From: Nocardioides jejuensis
Lineage (GTDB): Bacteria > Actinomycetota > Actinomycetes > Propionibacteriales > Nocardioidaceae
Reading direction: 5' to 3'
DNA length: 64,000 nucleotides
NCBI RefSeq assembly: GCF_004337475.1
Contig: NZ_SJZJ01000001.1
Span: 124,001-188,000, forward strand
Positions 54,759-63,437 of the stretch are shown in pieces. The notes under the pieces were generated by a model, which made no database searches, had not been told where the DNA came from, and saw only the letters and a program-made list of their open reading frames with translations. The translations under genes and the position numbers were made by a program. Position 1 is the stretch's first letter. The number at the start of each line of letters is the position of its first letter.

Positions 54759-56449
54759 CACATACGCTCCGGGGCCGAGACGCCCAGCAGGTCGAGGCCG
54801 TTGCGCAGCACCGTCTGCATGGCGTGCACGAGCACGAGACGCGCGTTGTTGGCCGCGCTGACCGGCTCGTCGCCCTGCGGGAGCATGCGGCACTCCTTGG
54901 TGTCGTACCACTTGTTGAAGGTCGAGGCAGTGTCCTCGAGGTAGCGCGCGATGCGGTGCGGCTCGCGCAGGTCGGCGGCGCTCGCGACGACGCCCGGGTA
55001 CGCAGCGAGGGCGCGCAGCAGGTCGCCGTCCCGCTCGTGCGAGAGCAGCGCCGGGTCGAAGTCCGCCAGCGCGGCGGCGAGTGACATGCCCAGGTCCCCG
55101 GCGTTCGCGATCATGCGGCAGGTGCGCGCGTGGGCGTACTGCACGTAGTAGACGGGGTTGTCGTTGGAGGCCTTCGTGATCTCCGCGACGTCGAGCACGA
55201 GCGGGCTGTCGGCCGGGTAGCGCGCGAGCGAGTAGCGCAGCGCGTCGACGCCGATCTCCTCGGCGAGCTCGTTGAGCGTGACGATCGTGCCGGCGCGCTT
55301 GGAGAGCTTGAGCTCCTGGCCGTCGCGCAGGATCTTCACGAGCTGGCCGATCAGCACGTTCAGCGTCTGCTCGGGGTCGTCGCCGACGCAGGCCGCCATC
55401 GCCTTGAGGCGCCCGACGTAGCCGTGGTGGTCGGCGCCGAGCAGGTAGATGCAGTGGTCGAAGCCGCGCGCCCGCTTGTTGAGGTAGTACGCCGTGTCCG
55501 AGGCGAAGTAGGTCAGCTCGCCGTCGCTCTTGATGAGGACACGGTCCTTGTCGTCGCCGAAGTCGGTCGTGCGCATCCAGAGGGCGCCGCCGTCCTCGAA
55601 GACGTGGCCCAGCTCCTTCAGCTTCGCCAGCGTGTTGGGCACGCCGCCGGACTCCTGCCCCTCCTCGTGGAGCGAGAGCTCGCTGAACCACACGTCGAAG
55701 TGGGTGTTGAAGGAGTCGAGCTGGTCCTGCTGCTCCTTGAGCTGCAGGGCGTAGCCCACCGCGCGGACCGCGGTGAGGCGCTCAGCCTCGTCGGCGATGG
55801 CGAAGATGCCGGGCTGCTCGGCCTCGACAGCCTTGGCCAGGTCGTCGATGTAGTCACCGGCGTAGCCGTCCTCGGGCTTCTCCAGCCCGAGGGCGGAGGC
55901 GATGATCGACTTCGCGAAGTTGTTCATCTGGACGCCGCGGTCGTTGATGTAGAACTCGCGCGTCACCTCGGCACCGGCTGCCGACAGGACGCGGCCGATC
56001 GCGTCGCCGAGCACGGCCCAGCGCGTGTGCCCGAGGTGCAGCGGTCCCGTCGGGTTGGCGGAGATGAACTCGACGTTGATCTTCTGCCCCGCGAGTGCGT
56101 CGAGACGACCGTACGCAGCACCGGCCGCGACGATCGCCGCGGCGACCTCGCCCTGGGCACCCGCCTCGACGTGGATGTTGAGGAAGCCCGGGCCGGCGAT
56201 GTCGACCTGCTTGATGCCGTCGGAGGCCTCGAGGCCCGCCTTGATCAGCTCGGCGAGGGCGCGCGGGTTGGTGCCGGCCTTCTTCGCGAGCTGCAGGGCC
56301 ACGTTGGTGGCGTAGTCGCCGTGCTCCTTCTGGCGCGGGCGCTCGACCGCCACGGTCGCGGGAGCACCCTCGGGCAGGGCAAGGGCGCCGTCGGCCACGA
56401 GGGCCTGCAGGACGTCGACGATCGTGGCGGAGAGCTGCTCAGGAGTCAC
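54758..56449 (-). CDS. argS: Arginyl-tRNA synthetase
   Basis: 563 aa class I synthetase. HIGH variant in NPTGPLHLGHTRWA, KMSKS-like KLSKRAGT, the GADHHGYVGR motif, and the DALR anticodon-binding domain at the C terminus. It heads the lysine/threonine cluster, as in mycobacteria. A tRNA-Arg gene lies upstream on the opposite strand. Confidence 0.97.
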   Translation of the reverse strand: MTPEQLSATIVDVLQALVADGALALPEGAPATVAVERPRQKEHGDYATNVALQLAKKAGTNPRALAELIKAGLEASDGIKQVDIAGPGFLNIHVEAGAQGEVAAAIVAAGAAYGRLDALAGQKINVEFISANPTGPLHLGHTRWAVLGDAIGRVLSAAGAEVTREFYINDRGVQMNNFAKSIIASALGLEKPEDGYAGDYIDDLAKAVEAEQPGIFAIADEAERLTAVRAVGYALQLKEQQDQLDSFNTHFDVWFSELSLHEEGQESGGVPNTLAKLKELGHVFEDGGALWMRTTDFGDDKDRVLIKSDGELTYFASDTAYYLNKRARGFDHCIYLLGADHHGYVGRLKAMAACVGDDPEQTLNVLIGQLVKILRDGQELKLSKRAGTIVTLNELAEEIGVDALRYSLARYPADSPLVLDVAEITKASNDNPVYYVQYAHARTCRMIANAGDLGMSLAAALADFDPALLSHERDGDLLRALAAYPGVVASAADLREPHRIARYLEDTASTFNKWYDTKECRMLPQGDEPVSAANNARLVLVHAMQTVLRNGLDLLGVSAPERM

Positions 56450-56532
56450 CGGCGAAGCGTATCCGTGGGGGTCGGTTTCCTCCGCACCGATATCAGCCGG
56501 TACTGTCTGTTATCGCGCTGGTCACAGTGCAT

Positions 56533-56605
56533 GCCTTCGTAGCTCAGGGGATAGAGCACCGGTTTCCGGTACCGGGTGCCGCAGGTTCGAATCCTGCCGA
56601 GGGCA
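56533..56605 (+). tRNA. tRNA-Arg (anticodon CCG)
   Basis: A full cloverleaf: acceptor GCCTTCG / CGAGGGC, D arm GCTC...GAGC, anticodon stem CCGGT / ACCGG with loop TTCCGGT (anticodon CCG, reads CGG), T arm GCAGG-TTCGAAT-CCTGC and discriminator A; CCA is not encoded. It is divergent from argS, 83 bp away. Confidence 0.96.
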
Positions 56606-56610
56606 CAGAG

Positions 56611-56644
56611 AAAAGGCCCGTATCGACGTCGATACGGGCCTTTT
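56611..56644. terminator. Rho-independent terminator after tRNA-Arg
   Basis: A perfect 34-bp palindrome (arms 56611-56627 and 56628-56644), AAAAGGCCCG at the start and GGGCCTTTT at the end plus a further T. It serves both the tRNA and the convergent acyltransferase gene. Confidence 0.93.
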
Positions 56645-56656
56645 TCGTACGTCGCG

Positions 56657-57730
56657 TCAGCCGCGCAGCAGCCGCAGGACGCCGTCGCGCAGCCGGTCGT
56701 GCCAGCGGCGTTCGACGAGGTAGTGCAGTGCCACCGCGAGGGTGAGAGCGAGCGCGACGGCGACCGCCAGCACGGCGTACGGGCTGAGATGTCCGTGCAG
56801 GGTGTCGATGACGGCGAACCCGAACTGCCCGTGCACGAGGTAGAGCGGGTAGGTCAGGGCACCGACGACGGAGAGCCAGCGCCAGTCGACGTGCCGCAGC
56901 GGCCCGTCGGCGACCAGCCAGACCGAGGCGATCATCGCGACGACCACGACCGCACAGACCACGGGTGAGATCTCGACGCCGACGACCCGGGTCCCGATCG
57001 GGGCGTGACGGACGGTCTGCTCGACGCAGAGGAGGCCGGTGACGACCATGGCGGCCCACCGCAGGGCAGTGCCACCTTCGCGGTGGATCAGGAAGAGCAG
57101 CATCCCGACACCGAAGTACGGCGCGTACTCGACGATGAAGAGATCCTCGAGGAACGACCACTGCGCGAGGCGGAAGACCTCACCGACGAGCGGCCACAGC
57201 ACGGCGAAGGCGACGATCCTCCGTGGCGTGAAACCGACCAGCAGCAGGAGCGCTGCGAGCAGGTAGAACTTCAGCTCGACCCAGAGGGTCCAGAAGGCGC
57301 CCTGGACCGAGGCGATGCCGAAGCCTTCCTGGGCCATCGTGAGGTTGGTCAGGTCGTCGAACCAGCCGAGCTGGCGACCACCGGTCCACACGACCTGCAG
57401 CCCCACGGTGACCAGCACCGCCACCCAGTACGCCGGGTAGAGGCGCGCCACGCGGGAGGCGACAAAGCCCGGCAGCGAACGGCCCCAGGCGGTCATCAGG
57501 ATGACGAAGCCGGAGATGACGAAGAACAGCTCGACGCCGAGGAACCCGTAGCGGGTCACGTTGTTCAGCGTCGGGAAGACCGTCGACGGCGGCTGGTCCC
57601 AGTAGCCGGTGTCGATGCCGGTGTAGTGGTAGCCGACCACGACCGCGGCGGCCAGGAACCGGAGCCCGTCGAGCCCGCGGAGGCGGGAACGACGCCCCGT
57701 GGCGGGTGTCGTCGTCAGGGCACTGGTCAC
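56657..57730 (-). CDS. Acyltransferase family 3 membrane protein
   Basis: 357 aa, about ten helices. RLRGLDGLRFLAAAVVVGYHY near the N terminus contains the family His in GYHY, then GFLGVELFFVISGFVILMTAW and the RLYPAYWVAVL motif. These proteins O-acylate cell-surface polysaccharides, lipids or antibiotics. The gene stands alone between two terminator or promoter regions; its acceptor cannot be predicted. Confidence 0.92.
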   Translation of the reverse strand: MTSALTTTPATGRRSRLRGLDGLRFLAAAVVVGYHYTGIDTGYWDQPPSTVFPTLNNVTRYGFLGVELFFVISGFVILMTAWGRSLPGFVASRVARLYPAYWVAVLVTVGLQVVWTGGRQLGWFDDLTNLTMAQEGFGIASVQGAFWTLWVELKFYLLAALLLLVGFTPRRIVAFAVLWPLVGEVFRLAQWSFLEDLFIVEYAPYFGVGMLLFLIHREGGTALRWAAMVVTGLLCVEQTVRHAPIGTRVVGVEISPVVCAVVVVAMIASVWLVADGPLRHVDWRWLSVVGALTYPLYLVHGQFGFAVIDTLHGHLSPYAVLAVAVALALTLAVALHYLVERRWHDRLRDGVLRLLRG

Positions 57731-57962
57731 CGACGCAGGCTACCGGCCGGCCCGCGTCGGGCCACGTTTCACCCGTGTGGCAAAGGGATTCAGCACCGCG
57801 ATCGAGAGGCGCCGGAGAGGCGTGAGGGCGTGAGGCATGTGGGCCTCGTCATCCGGTGTCCGAAACGGGTGCCCCACCCACCACATTTCGACCCATGTGG
57901 GTCTAGCCTTGCCAACGTTGTCGTTACCCGTATGAGCCGCACCGGAAGAGGCGAAACTAGCC
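57731..57962. promoter_or_regulatory. Promoter region of kgd, with palindrome at 57890-57903
   Basis: 232 bp between the divergent acyltransferase and kgd. GACCCA (57890-57895) and TGGGTC (57898-57903) form a perfect 6-bp inverted repeat around TG, 60 bp before the kgd start. GGAAGAGG near 57943 acts as a somewhat distant ribosome site. No other signal is clear. Confidence 0.45.
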
Positions 57963-60900
57963 GTGGCCGAACAGAACAACCCGCTCTCCGACTTCGGAGC
58001 CAACGAATGGCTCGTCGACGAGATGTTCGAGCAGTACAAGAAGGACCCGTCGAGCGTCGGACCTGAGTGGACCGCCTACTTCGCCGCGCGCAACGGTTCG
58101 GCCGTTGCCGCCCCGGCCGCCGCGCCCGTGGCTGCTGCCCCGGTCGCCGCCGCTCCGGCTGCTGCCGCGCCGGTGACCGCGCCCATCCCGGTCGCCAAGC
58201 CGCGTCCGGACAACACCAAGGCCGTCGAGCCCGCGAAGGGCACGTCCAACCCGGCCCCGCGCGACCCGAAGCCGGCTGCGCCCGCCGCGGCGAACGACGA
58301 GCCGTCGTTCCAGCAGCTCAAGGGCATCCCGCTGGCCACGGCCAAGAACATGGACATCTCGCTCGCGGTCCCGACCGCGACGTCCGTGCGCAACATCCCG
58401 GTCAAGCTGCTCTGGGACAACCGCACCGTCATCAACAACCACCTCAAGCGCGCCCGCGGTGGCAAGGTCTCCTTCACCCACCTCATCGGCTACGCGATCA
58501 TCAAGGCGATCAAGGCCAACCCGGAGTACAACAACACGTACGCCGTGGTCGACGGCAAGCCGACGATGGTCACCCCCGCGCACATCAACCTCGGTCTGGC
58601 GATCGACCAGCAGAAGCCTGACGGCACGCGCCAGCTGGTCGCCCCGTCGATCAAGGGCTGCGAGTCCATGGACTTCGCGCAGTTCTGGACGGCGTACGAG
58701 GAGATCGTCAAGAAGGCCAAGAACAACAAGCTGGGCATGGACGACTACCAGGGCACCACCGTGTCCCTGACGAACGTCGGCGGCATCGGCACCAACAACT
58801 CCGTCCCGCGCCTCATGCAGGGCCAGGCCGCCATCGTCGGCGTCGGCTCGATGGAGCTGCCGCCGGAGTTCCAGGGCGCCTCGCCCGAGACGGTCAACCG
58901 CAACGCGGTCTCGCGCATCATGACGATGACCTCGACGTACGACCACCGCGTCATCCAGGGTGCCCAGTCGGGCGAGTTCCTGCGCAAGGTGCACCAGCTG
59001 CTCCTCGGCGAGGACGGCTTCTACGACGAGATCTTCCGCTCGCTGCGCATCCCCTACCAGCCGATCCGCTGGGCCAACGACATCTCGCACTCGCACGACG
59101 ACGAGATCTCCAAGCAGGCCCGCATCCTCGAGCTGATCCACGCCTACCGCGTGCGCGGTCACCTGATGGCCGACACGGACCCGCTCGAGTACAAGCAGCG
59201 CAGCCACCCCGACCTCGAGATCGAGTCGCACGGCCTGACCCTGTGGGACCTCGACCGCGAGTTCGCGACCGGCTCGTTCGGTGGCGAGGGTCGTCGCTTC
59301 ATGCAGCTGCGCCAGATCCTCGGCATCCTGCGCGACTCGTACTGCCGCACCACCGGCGTCGAGTACATGCACATCATCGACCCGGAGCAGCGTCGCTGGA
59401 TCCAGGAGCGCGTCGAGAAGCCGTACGACAAGGAGACCCGCGAGGAGCAGCTCCGGATCCTGGAGAAGCTCAACCAGGCCGAGGCGTTCGAGACCTTCCT
59501 GCAGACGAAGTTCGTCGGCCAGAAGCGCTTCTCCCTCGAGGGCGGCGAGACCGCTGTCGCGGTCATCGACGAGATCGCCGAGGCTGCCGCCCAGGCCGGC
59601 CTCGACGAGGTCTGCATCGGCATGGCCCACCGTGGTCGCCTCAACGTGCTGGCCAACATCGTCGGCAAGTCCTACAACCAGATCTTCCGCGAGTTCGAGG
59701 GCAACATCGACCCGCGCACGGTCCAGGGCTCGGGCGACGTGAAGTACCACCTCGGTGCCGAGGGCGAGTTCGTCGCCGGCTCCGGCGACAAGATCAAGGT
59801 CTCGGTCGCGGCCAACCCGTCGCACCTCGAGACGGTCGACCCGGTCGTGACCGGTATCGCCCGCGCCAAGCAGGACGTGCTGAACCGCGGCAACGAGTTC
59901 CCGGTCCTCCCCCTGCTGGTCCACGGTGACGCCGCGTTCGCCGGCCAGGGTGTTGTCGCCGAGACGCTCAACCTGTCGCAGCTCCGTGGCTACCGCACCG
60001 GCGGTTCGGTCCACCTGGTCATCAACAACCAGGTCGGCTTCACCACCTCCCCCGGCTCGTCGCGCTCGACGCTCTACTGCACCGACGTGGCCCGCATGGT
60101 CCAGGCGCCGATCTTCCACGTCAACGGCGACGACCCGGAGGCGTGCATCCGCGTCGCCCGCCTCGCCTTCGAGTACCGCCAGGCGTTCAACAAGGACGTC
60201 GTCATCGACCTCGTCTGCTACCGCCGCCGCGGTCACAACGAGGGTGACGACCCGTCGTACACCCAGCCGCTCATGTACGACCTCATCGAGCAGAAGCGCT
60301 CCGTGCGCAAGCTCTACACCGAGTCCCTCATCGGTCGTGGCGACATCACGATCGAGGAGGCCGAGGAGGTCCTGCGCAACTACCAGGCGCTGCTGGAGCG
60401 GGTCTTCACCGAGGTCCGCGAGGCCGACGCCAAGCCGGACCAGTGGACGACCGTCCCGGACTACCCGGAGAAGCTCGGTGGCGGCACCACGGCCGTCTCG
60501 GCCGAGGTGCTCAAGCGGATCTCCGACGCCTACATCACCCCGCCGGAGGGCTTCACCGTCCACCCGAAGGTGATGCCGCAGCTGCAGCGTCGCGCCGCCT
60601 CGATCACCGACGGCCCGATCGACTGGGGCACCGGCGAGATCCTCGCCTTCGGCTCGCTGCTCATGGAGGGCCGCCCGGTCCGCCTGGCCGGTCAGGACTC
60701 GCGTCGTGGCACCTTCGTGCAGCGCTTCGCGACGATCATCGACCGGACGAACGCCGACGAGTGGACGCCGCTGTCCAACCTCACCGAGGACCAGGCGAAG
60801 TTCTTCGTCTACGACTCGCTGCTCTCCGAGTACGCCGCCCTCGGCTTCGAGTACGGCTACTCCGTCGCCCGCCCGGACGCCCTCGTCCTGTGGGAGGCGC

Positions 60901-61631
60901 AGTTCGGTGACTTCGTCAACGGCGCCCAGTCGGTCATCGACGAGTACATCTCCTCGGGCAAGACCAAGTGGGGCCAGGACTCCGGCGTGGTCATGCTTCT
61001 CCCCCACGGCTACGAGGGTCAGGGTGCCGACCACTCCTCCGCCCGCATCGAGCGCTTCCTGACGCTCTGCGCGGACGAGGCCATGGTCGTCGCCCAGCCG
61101 TCGACGCCCGCGTCGCACTTCCACCTGCTCCGCAAGCACTCGCTCGGCGGTGAGCACAAGCCGCTCATCATCTTCACGCCGAAGTCGATGCTGAAGCGCA
61201 AGGAAGCCGCGTCGCTGCCGTCCGACTTCACCTCCGGCGAGTTCCGCCCGGTCATCGGCGACGACAGCGTCGACGCCGCCAAGGTCACCACGGTGCTGCT
61301 GGTCTCCGGCCGCCTCACCTGGGACCTCGTGGTCGAGCGCCAGAAGCAGGCCCGCGAGGACGTCGCCATCGTCCGCGTCGAGCAGCTATACCCGTGGCCG
61401 ACCGCCGAGATCGCGGCCGAGCTGGCGAAGTACCCCAACGCCACGGTCAAGTGGGTGCAGGACGAGCCGTTCAACCAGGGCCCGTGGCCGACGTTCGCGC
61501 TGAACATCGTCCCGGAGCTCGGTCGGCCCGTCCAGGCGGTCACTCGCCCGGCGTCGTCGACCACCGCGGTCGGCACGGCCAAGCGCCACCAGGTCGAGAA
61601 CGCCGAGCTCCTGGCGCGCGCCTTCTCCTGA
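57963..61631 (+). CDS. kgd: Multifunctional 2-oxoglutarate decarboxylase/dehydrogenase (Kgd, SucA-like)
   Basis: 1222 aa. The N-terminal helix (LSDFGANEWLVDEMFEQYKK) is followed by an Ala/Pro linker (about 43-110), an E2-like acyltransferase domain with YDHRVIQGAQSGEF (Asp327-His328-Arg329), and an E1 domain: AHRGRLNVLANI, HGDAAFAGQG (from His654), VINNQVGFTTSP and RRRGHNEGDDPSYTQP for ThDP-Mg. This fusion of E2 core and E1 without a lipoyl domain is the actinobacterial Kgd form, which works with the pyruvate dehydrogenase E2/E3 or alone as a decarboxylase. GTG start at 57963. It is followed by a hairpin at 61643-61675. Confidence 0.96.
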   Translation: MAEQNNPLSDFGANEWLVDEMFEQYKKDPSSVGPEWTAYFAARNGSAVAAPAAAPVAAAPVAAAPAAAAPVTAPIPVAKPRPDNTKAVEPAKGTSNPAPRDPKPAAPAAANDEPSFQQLKGIPLATAKNMDISLAVPTATSVRNIPVKLLWDNRTVINNHLKRARGGKVSFTHLIGYAIIKAIKANPEYNNTYAVVDGKPTMVTPAHINLGLAIDQQKPDGTRQLVAPSIKGCESMDFAQFWTAYEEIVKKAKNNKLGMDDYQGTTVSLTNVGGIGTNNSVPRLMQGQAAIVGVGSMELPPEFQGASPETVNRNAVSRIMTMTSTYDHRVIQGAQSGEFLRKVHQLLLGEDGFYDEIFRSLRIPYQPIRWANDISHSHDDEISKQARILELIHAYRVRGHLMADTDPLEYKQRSHPDLEIESHGLTLWDLDREFATGSFGGEGRRFMQLRQILGILRDSYCRTTGVEYMHIIDPEQRRWIQERVEKPYDKETREEQLRILEKLNQAEAFETFLQTKFVGQKRFSLEGGETAVAVIDEIAEAAAQAGLDEVCIGMAHRGRLNVLANIVGKSYNQIFREFEGNIDPRTVQGSGDVKYHLGAEGEFVAGSGDKIKVSVAANPSHLETVDPVVTGIARAKQDVLNRGNEFPVLPLLVHGDAAFAGQGVVAETLNLSQLRGYRTGGSVHLVINNQVGFTTSPGSSRSTLYCTDVARMVQAPIFHVNGDDPEACIRVARLAFEYRQAFNKDVVIDLVCYRRRGHNEGDDPSYTQPLMYDLIEQKRSVRKLYTESLIGRGDITIEEAEEVLRNYQALLERVFTEVREADAKPDQWTTVPDYPEKLGGGTTAVSAEVLKRISDAYITPPEGFTVHPKVMPQLQRRAASITDGPIDWGTGEILAFGSLLMEGRPVRLAGQDSRRGTFVQRFATIIDRTNADEWTPLSNLTEDQAKFFVYDSLLSEYAALGFEYGYSVARPDALVLWEAQFGDFVNGAQSVIDEYISSGKTKWGQDSGVVMLLPHGYEGQGADHSSARIERFLTLCADEAMVVAQPSTPASHFHLLRKHSLGGEHKPLIIFTPKSMLKRKEAASLPSDFTSGEFRPVIGDDSVDAAKVTTVLLVSGRLTWDLVVERQKQAREDVAIVRVEQLYPWPTAEIAAELAKYPNATVKWVQDEPFNQGPWPTFALNIVPELGRPVQAVTRPASSTTAVGTAKRHQVENAELLARAFS

Positions 61632-61642
61632 TCGACGTACGA

Positions 61643-61675
61643 CGAAGGCCCCCGGCATCGCGCCGGGGGCCTTCG
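61643..61675. terminator. Terminator of kgd
   Basis: A perfect 14-bp stem (61643-61656 with 61662-61675) and a 5-base loop, 12 bp after the kgd stop. Confidence 0.88.
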
Positions 61676-61711
61676 CCATTTCCGGGACTCGCCACCTGCC
61701 AGAATGGGGCC

Positions 61712-61891
61712 ATGTACTTCACCGACCGCGGCATCGAGGAACTCCAGAAGCGTCGGGGCGACGAAGAGGTCACCCTGGAGTGGCTGGGCGACCAGCTCCA
61801 GGCGTTCGTCGACACCTTCCCCGAGTTCGAGACCGCAGTGGAGCGCTTCGCGACCTGGCTCGCGCGCCTCGACGACCCTGACGACGAGTGA
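61712..61891 (+). CDS. Small DUF6104-type protein
   Basis: 59 aa, acidic, all-helical. MYFTDRGIEELQKRRGDEEV and LEWLGDQLQAFVDTFPEFE follow a short actinobacterial family of unknown function that is very often located after kgd-type genes. ATG 61712. It ends before a bidirectional terminator. Confidence 0.75.
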   Translation: MYFTDRGIEELQKRRGDEEVTLEWLGDQLQAFVDTFPEFETAVERFATWLARLDDPDDE

Positions 61892-61910
61892 CCACTCCCC
61901 CTGACACGCA

Positions 61911-61944
61911 CAGCGGCCCCGCACCAGTTGGTGCGGGGCCGCTG
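61911..61944. terminator. Bidirectional terminator
   Basis: A perfect 15-bp stem (61911-61925 with 61930-61944), AGTT loop, TTGTTG tail on the plus strand. It separates the convergent small genes at 61712 and 61960. Confidence 0.9.
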
Positions 61945-61959
61945 TTGTTGCTGGGTGGA

Positions 61960-62175
61960 TCAGTCGTCGTCGTTGTCGACGCCCATGTCGGTGCGGGCCT
62001 TGCGGGCCGCCTCGCGGATCTCGAAGAGATCCGTGGCGAAACCGCCGACCGCCTTGACCACGTCGCCGACCGCTGTGATCACGATGTTGGAGACCTGGCC
62101 GGCCGCGTGGGTCGCGGCCTCGATGGAGTCCTGGACCTGGTCCTTGCGGATCTCGGCCCTGCTGAGATTGCTCAT
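61960..62175 (-). CDS. Small uncharacterised amphipathic protein
   Basis: 71 aa. Two amphipathic segments (VQDSIEAATHAAGQVSNIVI and VGDVVKAVGGFATDLFEIRE) with a charged C terminus ending in DNDDD. No Cys, no clear membrane helix. Codon bias and the good start (ATG 62175) suggest it is real. It lies 48 bp after the desaturase on the same strand, so it might be its cotranscribed partner. Family unknown to me. Confidence 0.65.
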   Translation of the reverse strand: MSNLSRAEIRKDQVQDSIEAATHAAGQVSNIVITAVGDVVKAVGGFATDLFEIREAARKARTDMGVDNDDD

Positions 62176-62223
62176 GGCTTCAGTCTCGGGTGTCGGTCAG
62201 CAGACGGCAACGTGAGCACGCTC

Positions 62224-63405
62224 TCAGGCGGCGGCGACGACCTGGAGGCCGTCGTTGCCAGCCGTGGGCTGCTTCTTCCGGAACGGGAAGGTGACGATCT
62301 CCCGGAGACCCGCCAGCGGACCCTCGGTGTAGGTGCTGTCGGGAAGCGAGAGCTGGAAGACCTGCTTCCAGACGCTCCACAGCTGCTTCGCCATCGGCGC
62401 CTCGTTGTAGCGGACGCCGTACTTCTCGCAGAGCGCCTTCACCTCGACGGCGATCTCCTTGTAGCGGTACGCCGGGATGTCCGGGAAGAGGTGGTGCTCG
62501 ATCTGGTAGCTCAGGTTGCCCGAGAGCACGTCGACGACGTGGCTGCCGGTGAAGTTCGCCGAGCCAAGGATCTGGCGGTAGTACCACTGGGCGTGCGACT
62601 CGTCCTCGGTCTCCTCGATGGAGAACGTCTCGGCACCCTCCGGGAAGTGGCCACACCAGATGACCGACGACGACCAGAGGTTGCGGACCAGGTTGGCGGC
62701 CATGTTGCCCACGAAGGTGAACGGAGCACCGGGGCCCGAGAGCAGCGGGAAGAGGACGTAGTCCTTCAGCGCCTGCTTGCCGGCCTTGGCCCGGAAGCGA
62801 CGCAGGCCCGGCTTCATCTCCTCCCAGGTCTTCTCGCCCGCGAAGAACTTCTCGGACTCGAGCTCCTGGATCGCGGTGCCCCACTGGAAGAGCACCTGCA
62901 GCGTGCCGCAGAAGATCGGGTTGAGCAGCCAGATCGGGTGCCACGGCTGCTCGTCGGTGACCCGGATGACGCCGTAGCCGGTGGCGTCGTGGTCCTTGCC
63001 GACGATGTTGGTGAACGTGTGGTGCACGTAGTTGTGCGTGTACAGCCAGCTGTCGGCGTGGATCGTGTTGTCCCAGTCGAAGTTCTTGGCGGTGAACTCC
63101 GGGTCGTTCATGAAGTCGTACTGGCCGTGCATCACGTTGTGGCCGATCTCCATGTTGTCGATGATCTTCGACAGGGAGAGGGCGGTGACGCCGGCGAGCC
63201 ACGCCGGCGGGAACCAGCCGGCCCACAGCAGCGCGCGGCCCGCGACCTCGAGCTTCTTCTGCTTGGCGACGATGTCGCGGATGTACGCCGCGTCCTTCTC
63301 GCCGAGGTCGGCGACGATGCGGGCGCGCAGGTCGTCGAGTTCCTTGCCGAACGCCTCGATCTGCTCGGGCGCCAGCTTGTGCTTCTGGGTGGTCGTGGTG
63401 CTCAT
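62224..63405 (-). CDS. Membrane fatty acid desaturase (DesA3-like)
   Basis: 393 aa di-iron acyl desaturase. Three His boxes: HNVMH (89-93), HNYVHH (124-129) and QIEHH (301-305); hydrophobic segments lie between them. By pattern it is a delta-9 acyl-CoA type enzyme such as DesA3 of M. tuberculosis, giving oleate-type chains. ATG 63405 begins MSTTTTQ; AAGGAG stands before it. The upstream gene is its likely reductase. Confidence 0.92.
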   Translation of the reverse strand: MSTTTTQKHKLAPEQIEAFGKELDDLRARIVADLGEKDAAYIRDIVAKQKKLEVAGRALLWAGWFPPAWLAGVTALSLSKIIDNMEIGHNVMHGQYDFMNDPEFTAKNFDWDNTIHADSWLYTHNYVHHTFTNIVGKDHDATGYGVIRVTDEQPWHPIWLLNPIFCGTLQVLFQWGTAIQELESEKFFAGEKTWEEMKPGLRRFRAKAGKQALKDYVLFPLLSGPGAPFTFVGNMAANLVRNLWSSSVIWCGHFPEGAETFSIEETEDESHAQWYYRQILGSANFTGSHVVDVLSGNLSYQIEHHLFPDIPAYRYKEIAVEVKALCEKYGVRYNEAPMAKQLWSVWKQVFQLSLPDSTYTEGPLAGLREIVTFPFRKKQPTAGNDGLQVVAAA

Positions 63406-63437
63406 GAGAACTCCTTGGTGAGGTTGGTTCTGAGAGG

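Noticed and set aside
53370..55691. Apparent 773-aa protein with lysA at its end
   Set aside because: The front part is an out-of-frame reading of argS; lysA starts at 54758.
57957..61157. Open frame of over 1000 codons antisense to kgd
   Set aside because: Mirrors the codon bias of kgd; no motifs or start signal.
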